From an uncultured Tenacibaculum sp. (GTDB taxonomy: Bacteria > Bacteroidota > Bacteroidia > Flavobacteriales > Flavobacteriaceae), in contig CANLQH010000002.1 in the NCBI GenBank assembly GCA_947493285.1, forward strand, positions 667,906 through 731,905: DNA of 64,000 nucleotides. The letters are read 5' to 3'. This document shows, piece after piece, positions 32,897 through 42,241 of this stretch; positions within the stretch are counted from its first letter, which is position 1; each line of letters starts with the position of its first letter. Below the pieces are notes generated by a model that saw only the letters and a program-made list of their open reading frames with translations, was not told the DNA's origin and made no database searches. Position numbers and translations under genes: made by a program.

Positions 32897-33898
32897 CTAT
32901 ATTTTAAATTCCTTTGAGGTTTGTTCAATACTGTCGCTTATTGACGTAAAATTAAAGTTTAATTCTTTAATAATTTTTTCTGAAGAGTAGTTTGAGATAT
33001 TATGAGATGATCTTGCAGAATTTTTAGTTAATAAAGGTTCTTTTCCAGTAATTTTTGTTAAAAACCAATCAATTCTCCAAACAATAGAAGTTAGTAGTTT
33101 TCCTGTTTTTATAGAAGGTTTTTTTTTATTTAATCCATCAGCAATTGTAAATAATACATCTTTAAACGATTTGTTCTCAGAAACTAAAATGAATCGTTCG
33201 TTTTTAATGTCAGATCTCATTAGCTGCATCATAGCCTTTATAACGTCTTGGGCACTTACAAAGCCAGTAATACCTTCAGTATAAAACTTAAATCCATTAT
33301 TAATTTGAGTAAAAAGCTTACCAGATCCTTCCTGCCAAAATCCACTTCCAAGAATCACTCCGGGATTTACAATTACGACATCTAATCCTTCTTGACTTCC
33401 TCTCCAAACTTCCATTTCAGCACCGTATTTACTAATAGCGTACCCATGATTTTCGCCATTGTCGTTCCACTCATTTTCTTCTGTAATAGGCTTTCCATTA
33501 ATAGCATCACTAACTGCTGCAATAGAACTTACAAAGCAAAATTTGTTAACCTTAGCGTCAATTGAAAAATTTACAACATTTGCAGTTCCTTCAATATTTA
33601 CTTGACGCATTTTCCGATAATCTTTTGGATTAAAAGAAATTAATGCGGCACAATGATAGACTTCTGAAATATTATTAAAAACAGATTCTAAAGATGGGGT
33701 ATCAGTAATATCGGCTTGTATCCAATCAATTTTTGAGAAGTAATGGAGGATATCATCAGTGTAATAAGAGAATATTTTTTTTACGTGTTCACGTTTCTCT
33801 TCAGTTCTATAAATTGCTCGAATTTTATCATTTTTTAAAGTTAAATGATATAATAAATGAGAGCCTACTAAACCTGTTCCACCGGTAACTAAAATCAT
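32897..33898 (-). CDS. NAD-dependent epimerase/dehydratase (extended SDR)
   Basis: 333 residues. The NAD-binding motif VTGGTGLVGSHLLYHL opens the protein, the catalytic Ser and YxxxK are in FVSSIAAVSDA and YAISKYGAE, and NPGVILGSG is a conserved substrate-domain segment. This is close to dihydroflavonol-4-reductase and 3-beta-hydroxysteroid dehydrogenase-like extended SDRs. The substrate is not predictable. The C-terminal 60 residues, rich in Ser and Asn, contain no membrane helix. Convergent with the pyrC operon, divergent from tyrS. Confidence 0.88.
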   Translation of the reverse strand: MILVTGGTGLVGSHLLYHLTLKNDKIRAIYRTEEKREHVKKIFSYYTDDILHYFSKIDWIQADITDTPSLESVFNNISEVYHCAALISFNPKDYRKMRQVNIEGTANVVNFSIDAKVNKFCFVSSIAAVSDAINGKPITEENEWNDNGENHGYAISKYGAEMEVWRGSQEGLDVVIVNPGVILGSGFWQEGSGKLFTQINNGFKFYTEGITGFVSAQDVIKAMMQLMRSDIKNERFILVSENKSFKDVLFTIADGLNKKKPSIKTGKLLTSIVWRIDWFLTKITGKEPLLTKNSARSSHNISNYSSEKIIKELNFNFTSISDSIEQTSKEFKI

Positions 33899-33931
33899 AA
33901 AGCGAATTTAGTTTTTTTTCATTGATAAAGT

Positions 33932-33939
33932 TATCTTTG
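33932..33939 (+). promoter_or_regulatory. Candidate -7 box for tyrS
   Basis: TATCTTTG fits TAnnTTTG, 20 bases before the tyrS ATG at 33960. The -33 box is unclear. Confidence 0.45.
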
Positions 33940-33959
33940 CCTCTTTAAAATCAAAGAAA

Positions 33960-35264
33960 ATGACTAAGAATTTAGTAGAAGAATTACAATGGAGAGGTAT
34001 GATACACGATATTATGCCAGGAACAGAAGAGCAATTACAAAAAGAAATGACTCCGGCGTATATTGGTTTTGATCCTACATCAGATTCTTTACATATTGGT
34101 AGTTTAGTACCTATAATTTTATTGGTTCATATTGAAAAAGCAGGTCATAAACCTATTGCATTAGTTGGTGGAGCTACTGGAATGATTGGTGATCCATCTG
34201 GGAAGTCTGATGAACGTAATTTATTAAATGAAGAAGCATTAGCACATAATGTTGCTGGAATAAAAAGAACATTAGCTCGTTTTTTAAACTTCGATAATGG
34301 AGCTGATAATTCTCCAATTTTAGTAAATAACTACGATTGGATGAAAGATTTTTCATTTATAGAATTTGCGCGCGATGTTGGTAAGAGAATTACTGTTAAT
34401 TACATGATGGCTAAGGATTCTGTTAAGAAACGTATTTCGGGTGAATCTGGAGGAGGTATGAGTTTTACCGAGTTTACTTACCAGTTAATTCAAGGTTACG
34501 ATTTCTATCACTTACATAAAACACACAACTGTTTACTACAAATGGGAGGTTCTGACCAGTGGGGAAATATTACCACAGGTACAGAGTTAGTACGTAGAAT
34601 GAATGTAGGTAAAGAAGCGAAAGCATATGCAGCAACCTGCCCATTAATCACAAAAGCTGATGGTTCTAAGTTTGGAAAATCTGAAGGCGGAAATGTTTGG
34701 TTAGATACTGATAAAACATCAGTTTATAAATTTTACCAATTCTGGTTAAATACTTCTGATGAAGATGCTGAGAAGTATATTAAGATTTTTACTTTCTTAG
34801 ATAAAGAAACTATTTATGCTTTAATTGTAGAACACAAAGAAGCTCCTCATCAAAGAGCGTTACAGAAGAAGTTAGCGGAAGAGGTAACTACTTTTGTGCA
34901 TTCAAAAGAAGAATTGGATAAAGCAATTGCAGCTTCTAATATTTTATTCGGAAAATCTACTTCAGAAGACTTGAAGAGTTTAGATGAACAAACATTTTTA
35001 GATGTGTTTGACGGAGTTCCACAAGCTGAGGTTTCTCAGTCTGATGTTTCAGAAGGATTGACTATGATTGATGCTCTAGCTGGTAAAACAGGATTTTTAA
35101 AGTCTAATGGTGATGCACGAAGAGCATTAAAAGAAAATGCAGTTTCAGTAAATAAAGAAAAGGTAAAAGAAGACTTTGTAATTACTACAAAAGATTTAAT
35201 TGCTGATAAATATGTATTGTTACAGCGCGGGAAAAAGAGTTATTTCTTATTAAAAATAGCTTAA
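33960..35264 (+). CDS. tyrS: Tyrosyl-tRNA synthetase
   Basis: 434 residues, normal length. The HIGH-type motif reads HIGS (45-48) in [11 protein letters not shown] and the KMSKS-type motif reads KFGKS (237-241), both usual variants in bacterial Tyr[12 protein letters not shown] contributes the tyrosine pocket. The C-terminal S4-like domain (about 365-434) begins near [20 protein letters not shown] and binds tRNA. It is monocistronic; the last four bases overlap the convergent small Cys-rich gene. Confidence 0.96.
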   Translation: MTKNLVEELQWRGMIHDIMPGTEEQLQKEMTPAYIGFDPTSDSLHIGSLVPIILLVHIEKAGHKPIALVGGATGMIGDPSGKSDERNLLNEEALAHNVAGIKRTLARFLNFDNGADNSPILVNNYDWMKDFSFIEFARDVGKRITVNYMMAKDSVKKRISGESGGGMSFTEFTYQLIQGYDFYHLHKTHNCLLQMGGSDQWGNITTGTELVRRMNVGKEAKAYAATCPLITKADGSKFGKSEGGNVWLDTDKTSVYKFYQFWLNTSDEDAEKYIKIFTFLDKETIYALIVEHKEAPHQRALQKKLAEEVTTFVHSKEELDKAIAASNILFGKSTSEDLKSLDEQTFLDVFDGVPQAEVSQSDVSEGLTMIDALAGKTGFLKSNGDARRALKENAVSVNKEKVKEDFVITTKDLIADKYVLLQRGKKSYFLLKIA

Positions 35265-35449
35265 GAAGCTATTTTAATATCAAAAGTTAATGGGCATCGC
35301 TTACAGTTGATGCCTTTTTTTTGGTATTTATTGCAGCACTTACTTTTTGGTTTTATACAATTTGACGAACAAACAGAAGAACACACAGTTTCTTTCTGTA
35401 TTGGAACAATAGGGGTAACCTTTTTATTTTCAGTATAAAATACAATCAT
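35261..35449 (-). CDS. Small cysteine-rich protein
   Basis: 62 residues with nine Cys: [11 protein letters not shown], then [19 protein letters not shown]. The motif CCxKYxKKGxxCKxCP recurs, as I recall, at the ends of many small Bacteroidota proteins, and its regular spacing suggests a bound metal, probably zinc or iron. A minus-strand TATATTTG box (35467-35474) sits 18 bases before the start, which supports expression. It has no signal peptide. The short length and overlap with tyrS leave some doubt about the start, but the Cys pattern is unlikely to arise by chance. Confidence 0.65.
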   Translation of the reverse strand: MIVFYTENKKVTPIVPIQKETVCSSVCSSNCIKPKSKCCNKYQKKGINCKRCPLTFDIKIAS

Positions 35450-35466
35450 TTCTCTAAAATCTGCGG

Positions 35467-35474
35467 CAAATATA
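35467..35474 (-). promoter_or_regulatory. Candidate -7 box for the Cys-rich gene
   Basis: Minus strand reads TATATTTG (TAnnTTTG). No -33 box was identified. Confidence 0.35.
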
Positions 35475-35678
35475 ATAATTTATTTAGAATAAATTAAAAT
35501 AATATTTTTTAACTTATTTGTGGTAAATTATTGATAATCAAATGAGTTGTAGCTTGAAAACTACTATAAGATTACAGAGTTATTTATAGTTTTCACATAG
35601 CTTTAATAAAGTTTAGCGTAAGGATTTGTAATTTAAAAGACGAAGAAGTTTAATTACTCACTTAAAAGAAATATAAAA

Positions 35679-36221
35679 ATGAAAAAAAGAATATTCGCAT
35701 TAGCAATTTTAATGGTAGCAGTATTATTTTCGAATGAAATTGTTGCACAAAAATTTCAACCATTAGATAAAAGCCCTATGGATGCAGCTGCATTCCCTAG
35801 TAGTTATAGGGTTTCAGATAAATTAGTAAAAGTAATTTATAGCCGTCCGCAATTAAAAGGACGTAGCGTAGCTAAATTGGCGCCTGCAGGAAAAGTTTGG
35901 AGAACTGGAGCAAATGAAGCAGCTGAAATTACATTTTATAAAGATGCAAAATTCGGAGGTAAAGATGTAAAAGCAGGAACCTATACATTATTCACGATTC
36001 CTGGAGATAAAGAATGGACAGTTATTTTAAGTACAGCTAAAAATGTTTGGGGTTCTTATTTTTATAAAGACTCTGAAGATGTAGTTCGTGTAGCTGGAAA
36101 AGTATCTAAATCAGAAAAGCCAGTTGAAGCTTTTTCAATTGCTTTTGATGGAGAAGATAATAATGCAACTATGTATTTAGGATGGGGAGATACACTTGTA
36201 TCTGTACCAGTAAAAGGATAA
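35679..36221 (+). CDS. DUF2911 secreted protein
   Basis: 180 residues with a signal peptide ending VAQ (about residue 24). The mature domain, with VIYSRPQLKGRSVAKLAPAG followed by VWRTGANEAAEITFYKDA, GTYTLFTIPGDKEWTVILS and MYLGWGDT, is the DUF2911 fold: a beta-sandwich in which conserved Arg, Glu and Trp cluster in one pocket. It is exported, probably periplasmic. No function is known. It has a 229-base upstream region without another gene and its own terminator, so it is transcribed alone. Confidence 0.88.
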   Translation: MKKRIFALAILMVAVLFSNEIVAQKFQPLDKSPMDAAAFPSSYRVSDKLVKVIYSRPQLKGRSVAKLAPAGKVWRTGANEAAEITFYKDAKFGGKDVKAGTYTLFTIPGDKEWTVILSTAKNVWGSYFYKDSEDVVRVAGKVSKSEKPVEAFSIAFDGEDNNATMYLGWGDTLVSVPVKG

Positions 36222-36243
36222 ATTATTTCCAAAGATATATTAA

Positions 36244-36270
36244 AGAGCGTAAACATTTGTTTGCGCTTTT
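36244..36270 (+). terminator. Hairpin terminator after DUF2911
   Basis: AGCGTAAAC / GTTTGCGCT arms with one G-T pair, loop ATTT, followed by TTTTTTT. It lies inside the upstream extension of the leuS reading frame, an argument against the long start. Confidence 0.7.
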
Positions 36271-36323
36271 TTTATGCACTTATATTACTATAGTGTACGC
36301 TTTATTCTTTCATACAATAACCG

Positions 36324-36331
36324 TAAATTTG
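36324..36331 (+). promoter_or_regulatory. Candidate -7 box for leuS
   Basis: TAAATTTG matches TAnnTTTG 21 bases before the ATG at 36353 and supports that start. Confidence 0.5.
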
Positions 36332-36352
36332 CAGCTTCTTAAAAGAGATACA

Positions 36353-39271
36353 ATGCAATACAATCATCAAGAGATAGAAAAGAGATGGCAACAATTTTGG
36401 GCGGATAGCCAAACATTTAAAGCCAGTAATGAATCGGATAAACCTAAATATTATGTGTTAGATATGTTTCCTTATCCATCAGGAGCAGGTTTACACGTTG
36501 GCCACCCGTTAGGATATATCGCTTCTGATATTTATGCACGTTATAAGCGTCATAAAGGATTCAATGTATTGCATCCACAAGGATATGACTCTTTTGGGTT
36601 ACCAGCAGAACAATATGCGATTCAAACAGGACAACACCCAGCAATTACTACGGAGACAAATATTAAAACCTACCGTCGTCAGTTAGATAATATCGGATTT
36701 TCATTTGATTGGTCTCGTGAAGTACGTACTTCAAGTCCAGAGTATTATAAGTGGACACAGTGGATTTTCATTCAATTATTCAACTCTTGGTATAATAAGG
36801 ATACTGATAAAGCAGAAGATGTTTCAACGTTAATTGCAAAATTTGAGGCTGAAGGAAATGCAAATATAAATGCTGTTTCTGATGAAGATATTATTGAATT
36901 TACTGCAGAAGGATGGAAGTCTTTTTCAACCAAAGAGCAACAAGAAATATTATTACAATACCGTTTAACATTTTTATCAGATACAGAAGTAAACTGGTGT
37001 CCAGCATTAGGAACCGTTTTAGCAAATGATGAAATTGTAAATGGAGTTTCAGAACGTGGAGGTCATCCAGTAGTTCGTAAAAAAATGACCCAATGGTCTA
37101 TGCGAATTTCTGCCTATGCACAACGTTTATTAGACGGATTACAAAATATCGATTGGCCGCAGCCATTAAAAGATTCTCAAACCAATTGGATTGGACGCTC
37201 ACAAGGAGCAATGGTTTCTTTTGATGTTGAAAATTACGATGCGAAAATAGATGTATTTACAACACGTCCTGATACAATATATGGAGTGTCTTTTATGACT
37301 TTAGCTCCAGAACATGAATTAGTGACACATATAACAACTGATGAACAACGTGAAGCTGTAGAAGCCTATGTTGAAGCAACTGCTAAACGTTCTGAACGTG
37401 ATCGTATGGCAGATGTAAAAACTATTTCAGGAGTATTTACAGGAGCGTATGCTTTACATCCTTTTACAGGAAAACAAGTGCCAATTTGGATTGGTGATTA
37501 CGTGTTAGCTAGCTACGGAACAGGAGCTGTTATGGCAGTACCTTGTGGTGATCAACGTGATTATGATTTTGCAAAACATTTTGGATTAGAGATTCCAAAT
37601 ATTTTTGCTGATACTGATATTTCAGAAAAAGCAAACGATGCTAAAGAAGGAATTAAATTAGCAAATTCTGATTTCTTAGATGGTTTAAATTATAAAAAAG
37701 GAATGAAAACCGTAATCTACGAATTAGAAAAACGCGGTTTTGGTTACGGAAAAATAAACTATCGTTTACGTGATGCAGTATTTAGTCGTCAACGTTATTG
37801 GGGGGAGCCATTCCCAGTATATTACAAAGACGGAATGCCGCAAATGATAGATGCAAAACATTTACCAATTGAGTTACCAGAAGTAGAGAAATATTTGCCA
37901 ACTGAAGATGGAAAACCACCATTAGGAAATTCAACTGAATGGGCATGGGATACAACAACAAATTCTGTAGTAAAAAATGATAAAATAGATAACGATACAG
38001 TTTTTCCACTAGAACTTAATACGATGCCTGGGTGGGCAGGAAGTTCTTGGTATTTTAACCGTTATATGGATTCGAATAATGAAGGAGAGTTTGTAAGTAA
38101 AGAAGCGGTAGATTACTGGAAAGAAGTAGATTTATATATTGGTGGTTCTGAACACGCTACAGGGCATTTATTATATGCACGTTTTTGGCAAAAGTTCTTA
38201 TTTGATATAGGTTTATTACCAGTGGATGAGTTTGCTAAAAAACTGATTAACCAAGGAATGATTTTAGGAACTTCTGCTTTTATTTATGAAGCAACTCTAG
38301 ATGGTAAAAGCTTAAATGTTTTTGAAACGACTAGTTTAGTTCAAGGTCCAAATGACTTAACTAATCAGCATCCAAAATGGGAGGAGTATAAGTCTAAACT
38401 TCTTAAAAGAGGGGTGACAGAAGATGATGTTTTAAGAGTTAAACCTAGGTCTATTCATGTTGATGTAAGTATGGTAAATACTTCTGATGAACTAGATACC
38501 GAAGCTTTCAAGAAATGGAGATCAGAGTTTAAAGATGCTGAATTTATTTATGAAGAAGACGGATCTTTTAAGGTTTTACGTGAGGTTGAAAAAATGTCTA
38601 AATCTAAATACAACGTAGTAAATCCAGATTTAATCTGTGAAGAATATGGTGCAGATAGTTTACGTCTATTCGAAATGTTCTTAGGTCCTTTAGAGCAAAC
38701 AAAACCTTGGAAAACATCAGGTATTTCGGGAGTATATTCTTTCCTTAAAAAATTATGGAAGTTATACATTGGCGAAAACGGAGCAAATGTTTCTGACGCT
38801 GAACCAACAAAAGAAGAATTAAAAACATTACATAAAACAATTAAAAAAGTAGAAGAAGATATTGAGAATTTCTCTTTCAATACATCAGTTTCTACGTTTA
38901 TGATTGCAGTAAATGAGTTAACAACTCAAAAATGTAATAAGCGTGCTATTTTAGAGCCATTATTAGTGTTGATTTCTCCATATGCACCACATATTTCTGA
39001 AGAATTATGGAGTCAGTTAGGTCATACAGAATCAATTTCAACCGTTGCTTTTCCAAAGTTTGAAGCTTCACACTTAGTTGAAAGTTCTAAAAACTATCCA
39101 GTTTCATTCAACGGTAAAATGCGTTTTACCTTAGAGCTACCATTAGATATGAGCAAAGATGAAATAGAGAAAGTGGTTATGGCGAATGAAAAAACACAAG
39201 CACAACTCGCAGGACGAGAGCCAAAGAAGGTAATTATTGTACCAGGTAAAATTATCAATATTGTAGGATAA
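36353..39271 (+). CDS. leuS: Leucyl-tRNA synthetase
   Basis: 972 residues from 36353; the frame is open back to 36182 but that region overlaps DUF2911, a terminator and the promoter. The HIGH motif is HVGH (48-51) and the KMSKS motif is at 747-751. The editing domain (CP1) is in place with the TRPDT segment (TTRPDTIYG) and the GTGAVMAVP loop. Between FIYEATLDGKSLNVF and the conserved IHVDV there is an extra stretch at about 657-700 (start FETTSLVQG), longer than in other flavobacterial sequences that I recall; it falls in the leucine-specific insert before KMSKS. Single gene between two terminators. Confidence 0.95.
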   Translation: MQYNHQEIEKRWQQFWADSQTFKASNESDKPKYYVLDMFPYPSGAGLHVGHPLGYIASDIYARYKRHKGFNVLHPQGYDSFGLPAEQYAIQTGQHPAITTETNIKTYRRQLDNIGFSFDWSREVRTSSPEYYKWTQWIFIQLFNSWYNKDTDKAEDVSTLIAKFEAEGNANINAVSDEDIIEFTAEGWKSFSTKEQQEILLQYRLTFLSDTEVNWCPALGTVLANDEIVNGVSERGGHPVVRKKMTQWSMRISAYAQRLLDGLQNIDWPQPLKDSQTNWIGRSQGAMVSFDVENYDAKIDVFTTRPDTIYGVSFMTLAPEHELVTHITTDEQREAVEAYVEATAKRSERDRMADVKTISGVFTGAYALHPFTGKQVPIWIGDYVLASYGTGAVMAVPCGDQRDYDFAKHFGLEIPNIFADTDISEKANDAKEGIKLANSDFLDGLNYKKGMKTVIYELEKRGFGYGKINYRLRDAVFSRQRYWGEPFPVYYKDGMPQMIDAKHLPIELPEVEKYLPTEDGKPPLGNSTEWAWDTTTNSVVKNDKIDNDTVFPLELNTMPGWAGSSWYFNRYMDSNNEGEFVSKEAVDYWKEVDLYIGGSEHATGHLLYARFWQKFLFDIGLLPVDEFAKKLINQGMILGTSAFIYEATLDGKSLNVFETTSLVQGPNDLTNQHPKWEEYKSKLLKRGVTEDDVLRVKPRSIHVDVSMVNTSDELDTEAFKKWRSEFKDAEFIYEEDGSFKVLREVEKMSKSKYNVVNPDLICEEYGADSLRLFEMFLGPLEQTKPWKTSGISGVYSFLKKLWKLYIGENGANVSDAEPTKEELKTLHKTIKKVEEDIENFSFNTSVSTFMIAVNELTTQKCNKRAILEPLLVLISPYAPHISEELWSQLGHTESISTVAFPKFEASHLVESSKNYPVSFNGKMRFTLELPLDMSKDEIEKVVMANEKTQAQLAGREPKKVIIVPGKIINIVG

Positions 39272-39300
39272 ACTTTAGAGTACAAAAAATAATAAAAAAA

Positions 39301-39322
39301 CCACAAACAAAACTGTTTGTGG
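39301..39322 (+). terminator. Hairpin terminator after leuS
   Basis: CCACAAACA / TGTTTGTGG arms with an A-rich loop, A run before and TTTTTT after. Confidence 0.85.
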
Positions 39323-39372
39323 TTTTTTGCTTTTGCTATATATTCGCGTTCTTAAATTTTAAAAATAAAAAT

Positions 39373-39990
39373 ATGAAATTGCTAAAAATTACTTTATTAT
39401 TATCTGCTCTAGTACTATTATCAAATTGTGCTTCAGGATATAAAACCATTAATCCTTCAACATTAAATTATATCTCTAATAGTACAGATAAAGGAGTTGT
39501 TTTAGAGTATAAATATGAGTTGTTAGAAAAAAAATATAAAAAGAAAGAAGTAGCTAAAGGAATAAGATTAGTAGCTGTTAAAATAACTAATAATTCAAAT
39601 AGAGATTTAACTTTTGGTAAGGATGTTAAGTTAACATATGATGATGGAACTGGTATTTATATTATGGAAAATGAAAAAGTTTTCAAATCTTTAAAACAAA
39701 GTGCAGCATCATATTTATGGTATTTGTTATTAACACCGATGAACTTCTATACAACAAAGTCTGATAATGGATTTCAAACGCAAACTAGTTCAACACCAGT
39801 AGGACTTGTAGTTGGACCTGGTTTAGCAGGTGGAAATATGATAGCTGTTGGTGCAGCTAATAAAAAATTTAAAGAAGATTTATTTTCAAATGATATTATA
39901 GGGACTATAATAAAGAAAGGAGAATCAGTGTCAGGATTAATAGGGGTAAGAGCCGACCATCCCCATTCCATGAAGATTAACGTAAATTAA
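39373..39990 (+). CDS. Hypothetical lipoprotein
   Basis: 205 residues from the ATG at 39373; a longer frame from 39319 begins in the leuS terminator stem and is rejected. The lipobox LLSNC gives Cys 19. Residues 25-95 look like a beta-rich domain (GVVLEYKYELLEKKYKKKEV, AVKITNNSNRDLTFG); a hydrophobic glycine-rich segment VGLVVGPGLAGGNMIAVGAA near 140-160 could be a membrane-contacting hairpin. I do not recognise a family. It stands alone between two terminators. Confidence 0.82.
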   Translation: MKLLKITLLLSALVLLSNCASGYKTINPSTLNYISNSTDKGVVLEYKYELLEKKYKKKEVAKGIRLVAVKITNNSNRDLTFGKDVKLTYDDGTGIYIMENEKVFKSLKQSAASYLWYLLLTPMNFYTTKSDNGFQTQTSSTPVGLVVGPGLAGGNMIAVGAANKKFKEDLFSNDIIGTIIKKGESVSGLIGVRADHPHSMKINVN

Positions 39991-39995
39991 TTAAA

Positions 39996-40025
39996 GAAAG
40001 CCATTACAAAGTTGTAATGGCTTTC
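39996..40025 (+). terminator. Hairpin terminator
   Basis: GAAAGCCATTAC / GTAATGGCTTTC arms with a six-base loop, then TTGTTTTT. Confidence 0.85.
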
Positions 40026-40104
40026 TTGTTTTTACAAGAAGAAGTAAGTAGCTACACAGATTGCAAAATATTCACTAATTTACACTCAAATTAGAAGGGA
40101 ATCT

Positions 40105-41295
40105 GTGAATTTTTTATCTTGTAATAACCATACACTTAATACTCAATACTATTCTTCAATACAAGAAATACCTAATGCGGTATGGACTCAGTTAGATTGT
40201 ATTAATAATCTATACTTTCATCCAAAATATTTAAAGTCGCTAGAAAAACATAATTCAGATATCCAATTTGCTTATGTTGTTTTGTTTGATGAAGATAATA
40301 AGGCAATAGCTTTAGCTACAGTTCAAATTGTAAATTTCTTTTTAGATAGCGTTCAAAACGATATGCAATCTATTGTAGAATGGGTGAAATGTATGGGAAG
40401 AAAACTACGAATTATTTCTCCTGAAAAACCATTTAAAGTACTTACTTGTGGTAACACTTTTGTAAGCGGAGAACACGGAGTTTTTATTAAAGATGGTCAA
40501 GATAAAAAAGAAGTAATTCGACAAATAGCAAAAGCTGTTGTAGAGTTTTCTAATACGAATGCTCAAAATTCTGCTGATGCCTTCATGTTAAAAGATTTTG
40601 AAAAAGAGTCGCTTTATATTACTGATGAGCTTTACGAAGAAGGATACAATTCGTTTAAAGTAGAGCCTAATATGATGCTTCATTTAGATGAAGATTGGAA
40701 TACTTTTGATGATTATTTAGCTGCACTTAAAACAAAGTTTAGAGTAAAAGCAAGAAAAGCTTTAAAACTAAGTTCTCATTTAAGAATTGAAGAAATTAAA
40801 GTAGAGAACTTAGACGAATTGTTGCCTAAAATGACGAAGCTTTATAAGACGGTGTCTAACAAAGCAAGTTTTAATTTAGGAGACTTTGATTTACAAACCT
40901 ATAAATCGTTAAAAGAAAACTTAGGAGAAGATTATATTTTAAAAGTTTATTGGTTAGAAGATGAGGTGGTAGGTTTCTTGTCAGGAATTATTAATCAGAA
41001 TTCGTTAGATGCTCATTTTGTAGGTATAGATTATAAGTACAACAGAGATTATGCTGTGTACCAAAGAATGCTATATGATTATATTTCTTTAGGAATTAGT
41101 AAAAAAGTAAAAGCAATTAATTTTGGTAGAACTGCAAGCGAAATAAAAAGTTCGGTTGGCGCTATTCCTCAGGATTTAACAATCTATTTACGTCATAAAA
41201 AATCGATACCAAATGGTATTTTAAAATTGTTTTTAAAAAGAATTCAACCTTCTGAATTTAAGCAGAAGCTTCCTTTTAAAACTAAAAAAGCTTAG
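40105..41295 (+). CDS. GNAT-like acyltransferase (BioF2/FemAB-type)
   Basis: 396 residues read from a GTG; the first ATG (codon 91) would remove the first acyltransferase half, so GTG is preferred. The C-terminal half has the Acetyltransf_6-like pattern: FRVKARKALKLSSHLRIEE (the R-K-x-x-R-K-A-x-K phosphopantetheine-side helix), VYWLEDEVVGFLSG, and NRDYAVYQRMLYDYISLGI. Such proteins transfer acyl or aminoacyl groups to amines; family members act in peptidoglycan bridges or lipid and siderophore synthesis. The tesB thioesterase starts 6 bases downstream, so acyl-CoA turnover is a shared theme. Substrate unknown. Confidence 0.75.
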   Translation: MNFLSCNNHTLNTQYYSSIQEIPNAVWTQLDCINNLYFHPKYLKSLEKHNSDIQFAYVVLFDEDNKAIALATVQIVNFFLDSVQNDMQSIVEWVKCMGRKLRIISPEKPFKVLTCGNTFVSGEHGVFIKDGQDKKEVIRQIAKAVVEFSNTNAQNSADAFMLKDFEKESLYITDELYEEGYNSFKVEPNMMLHLDEDWNTFDDYLAALKTKFRVKARKALKLSSHLRIEEIKVENLDELLPKMTKLYKTVSNKASFNLGDFDLQTYKSLKENLGEDYILKVYWLEDEVVGFLSGIINQNSLDAHFVGIDYKYNRDYAVYQRMLYDYISLGISKKVKAINFGRTASEIKSSVGAIPQDLTIYLRHKKSIPNGILKLFLKRIQPSEFKQKLPFKTKKA

Positions 41296-41301
41296 TTAAA
41301 A

Positions 41302-42168
41302 ATGAAAAACACACAAGAGTTATTAAAAATACTCACACTTGATGATATAGGAGATAATAATTATAACGGAGTTAGTAAAGATATTGGTAGTCCGAATGTT
41401 TTTGGAGGTCAAGTATTGGCGCAATCGTTAAATGCAGCGTATAGAACGGTTCCAAAAGAAAGAACACTACATTCGTTACATTCTTATTTTTTAGAGGCTG
41501 GAAACCTTGAAATTCCGATTACATATAATGTACAAACAATTCGTGATGGAGGCAGTTTTTCTACGCGAAGAGTAACGGCACATCAAAACGATAAAACGAT
41601 TTTTATCTTGGCTTGTTCTTTTCATAAGAAAGAAGAAGGACACGAACATCAAATGCCAATTAAAAAAGATATTAAACAACCTGAAGAATTGTTTAGTTGG
41701 ACAGATATGTTAGATCAGTTTGGCGATTTTCTACCTAAGAAAATGAAAGCCTTTTTAAGTATTGAGCGTCCAATAGATTTTAAACCCGTGCAAATTGCAA
41801 ATCCTTTAGATATGAAAGATTTGCCTCCAGTTGTTGATGTTTGGTTTAAATTAAAAGGAGATTCTTCAAATTTAGAGTTAGCGATTAAACAACAAATTTT
41901 AACCTATATATCTGATTACAATATTTTAACAGCTTGTTTAAATCCGAATGCTAGTGTTGCCAATTTCGGAAACACACAGATGGCAAGTTTAGATCATTCG
42001 ATGTGGTTTTATCGTGATTTCGATTTTAATGACTGGATGTTATTTTCAGTAGAAAGTCCGAACTCGTTTGGAGCACGTGGTTTTGCTTGTGGAAACATTT
42101 ACACAAGAGATGGAAAATTAGTTGCTTCGGTTGCTCAAGAAGGTTTAATGAGACCAATGAAAAAATAG
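41302..42168 (+). CDS. tesB: Acyl-CoA thioesterase II
   Basis: 288 residues with the double hot-dog fold. N-terminal half: FGGQVLAQSLNAAYRTVP and LHSLHSYFLEAGN, with RDGGSFSTRRVTAHQ; C-terminal half: SLDHSMWFYRDFDFNDWMLFSVESP, the segment carrying the conserved Asp and Ser/Gln of TesB. It hydrolyses medium and long acyl-CoA. It is 6 bases after the acyltransferase gene and followed by a strong terminator. Confidence 0.9.
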   Translation: MKNTQELLKILTLDDIGDNNYNGVSKDIGSPNVFGGQVLAQSLNAAYRTVPKERTLHSLHSYFLEAGNLEIPITYNVQTIRDGGSFSTRRVTAHQNDKTIFILACSFHKKEEGHEHQMPIKKDIKQPEELFSWTDMLDQFGDFLPKKMKAFLSIERPIDFKPVQIANPLDMKDLPPVVDVWFKLKGDSSNLELAIKQQILTYISDYNILTACLNPNASVANFGNTQMASLDHSMWFYRDFDFNDWMLFSVESPNSFGARGFACGNIYTRDGKLVASVAQEGLMRPMKK

Positions 42169-42196
42169 TCAAGGAGAAAAAATATAACGTATAAAA

Positions 42197-42223
42197 AAAA
42201 CCGAGCTTTTAAAGCTCGGTTTT
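42197..42223. terminator. Bidirectional hairpin terminator
   Basis: CCGAGCTTT / AAAGCTCGG around a single T, with AAAA on the left and TTTTTG on the right, between convergent tesB and the phosphate transporter gene. Confidence 0.85.
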
Positions 42224-42241
42224 TGTTTTTATATAGTAATC

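Noticed and set aside
36182..36352. 57-residue N-terminal extension of leuS
   Set aside because: It overlaps the end of DUF2911, a hairpin terminator and a -7 box; leucyl-tRNA synthetases start close to MQYNHQEIEK.
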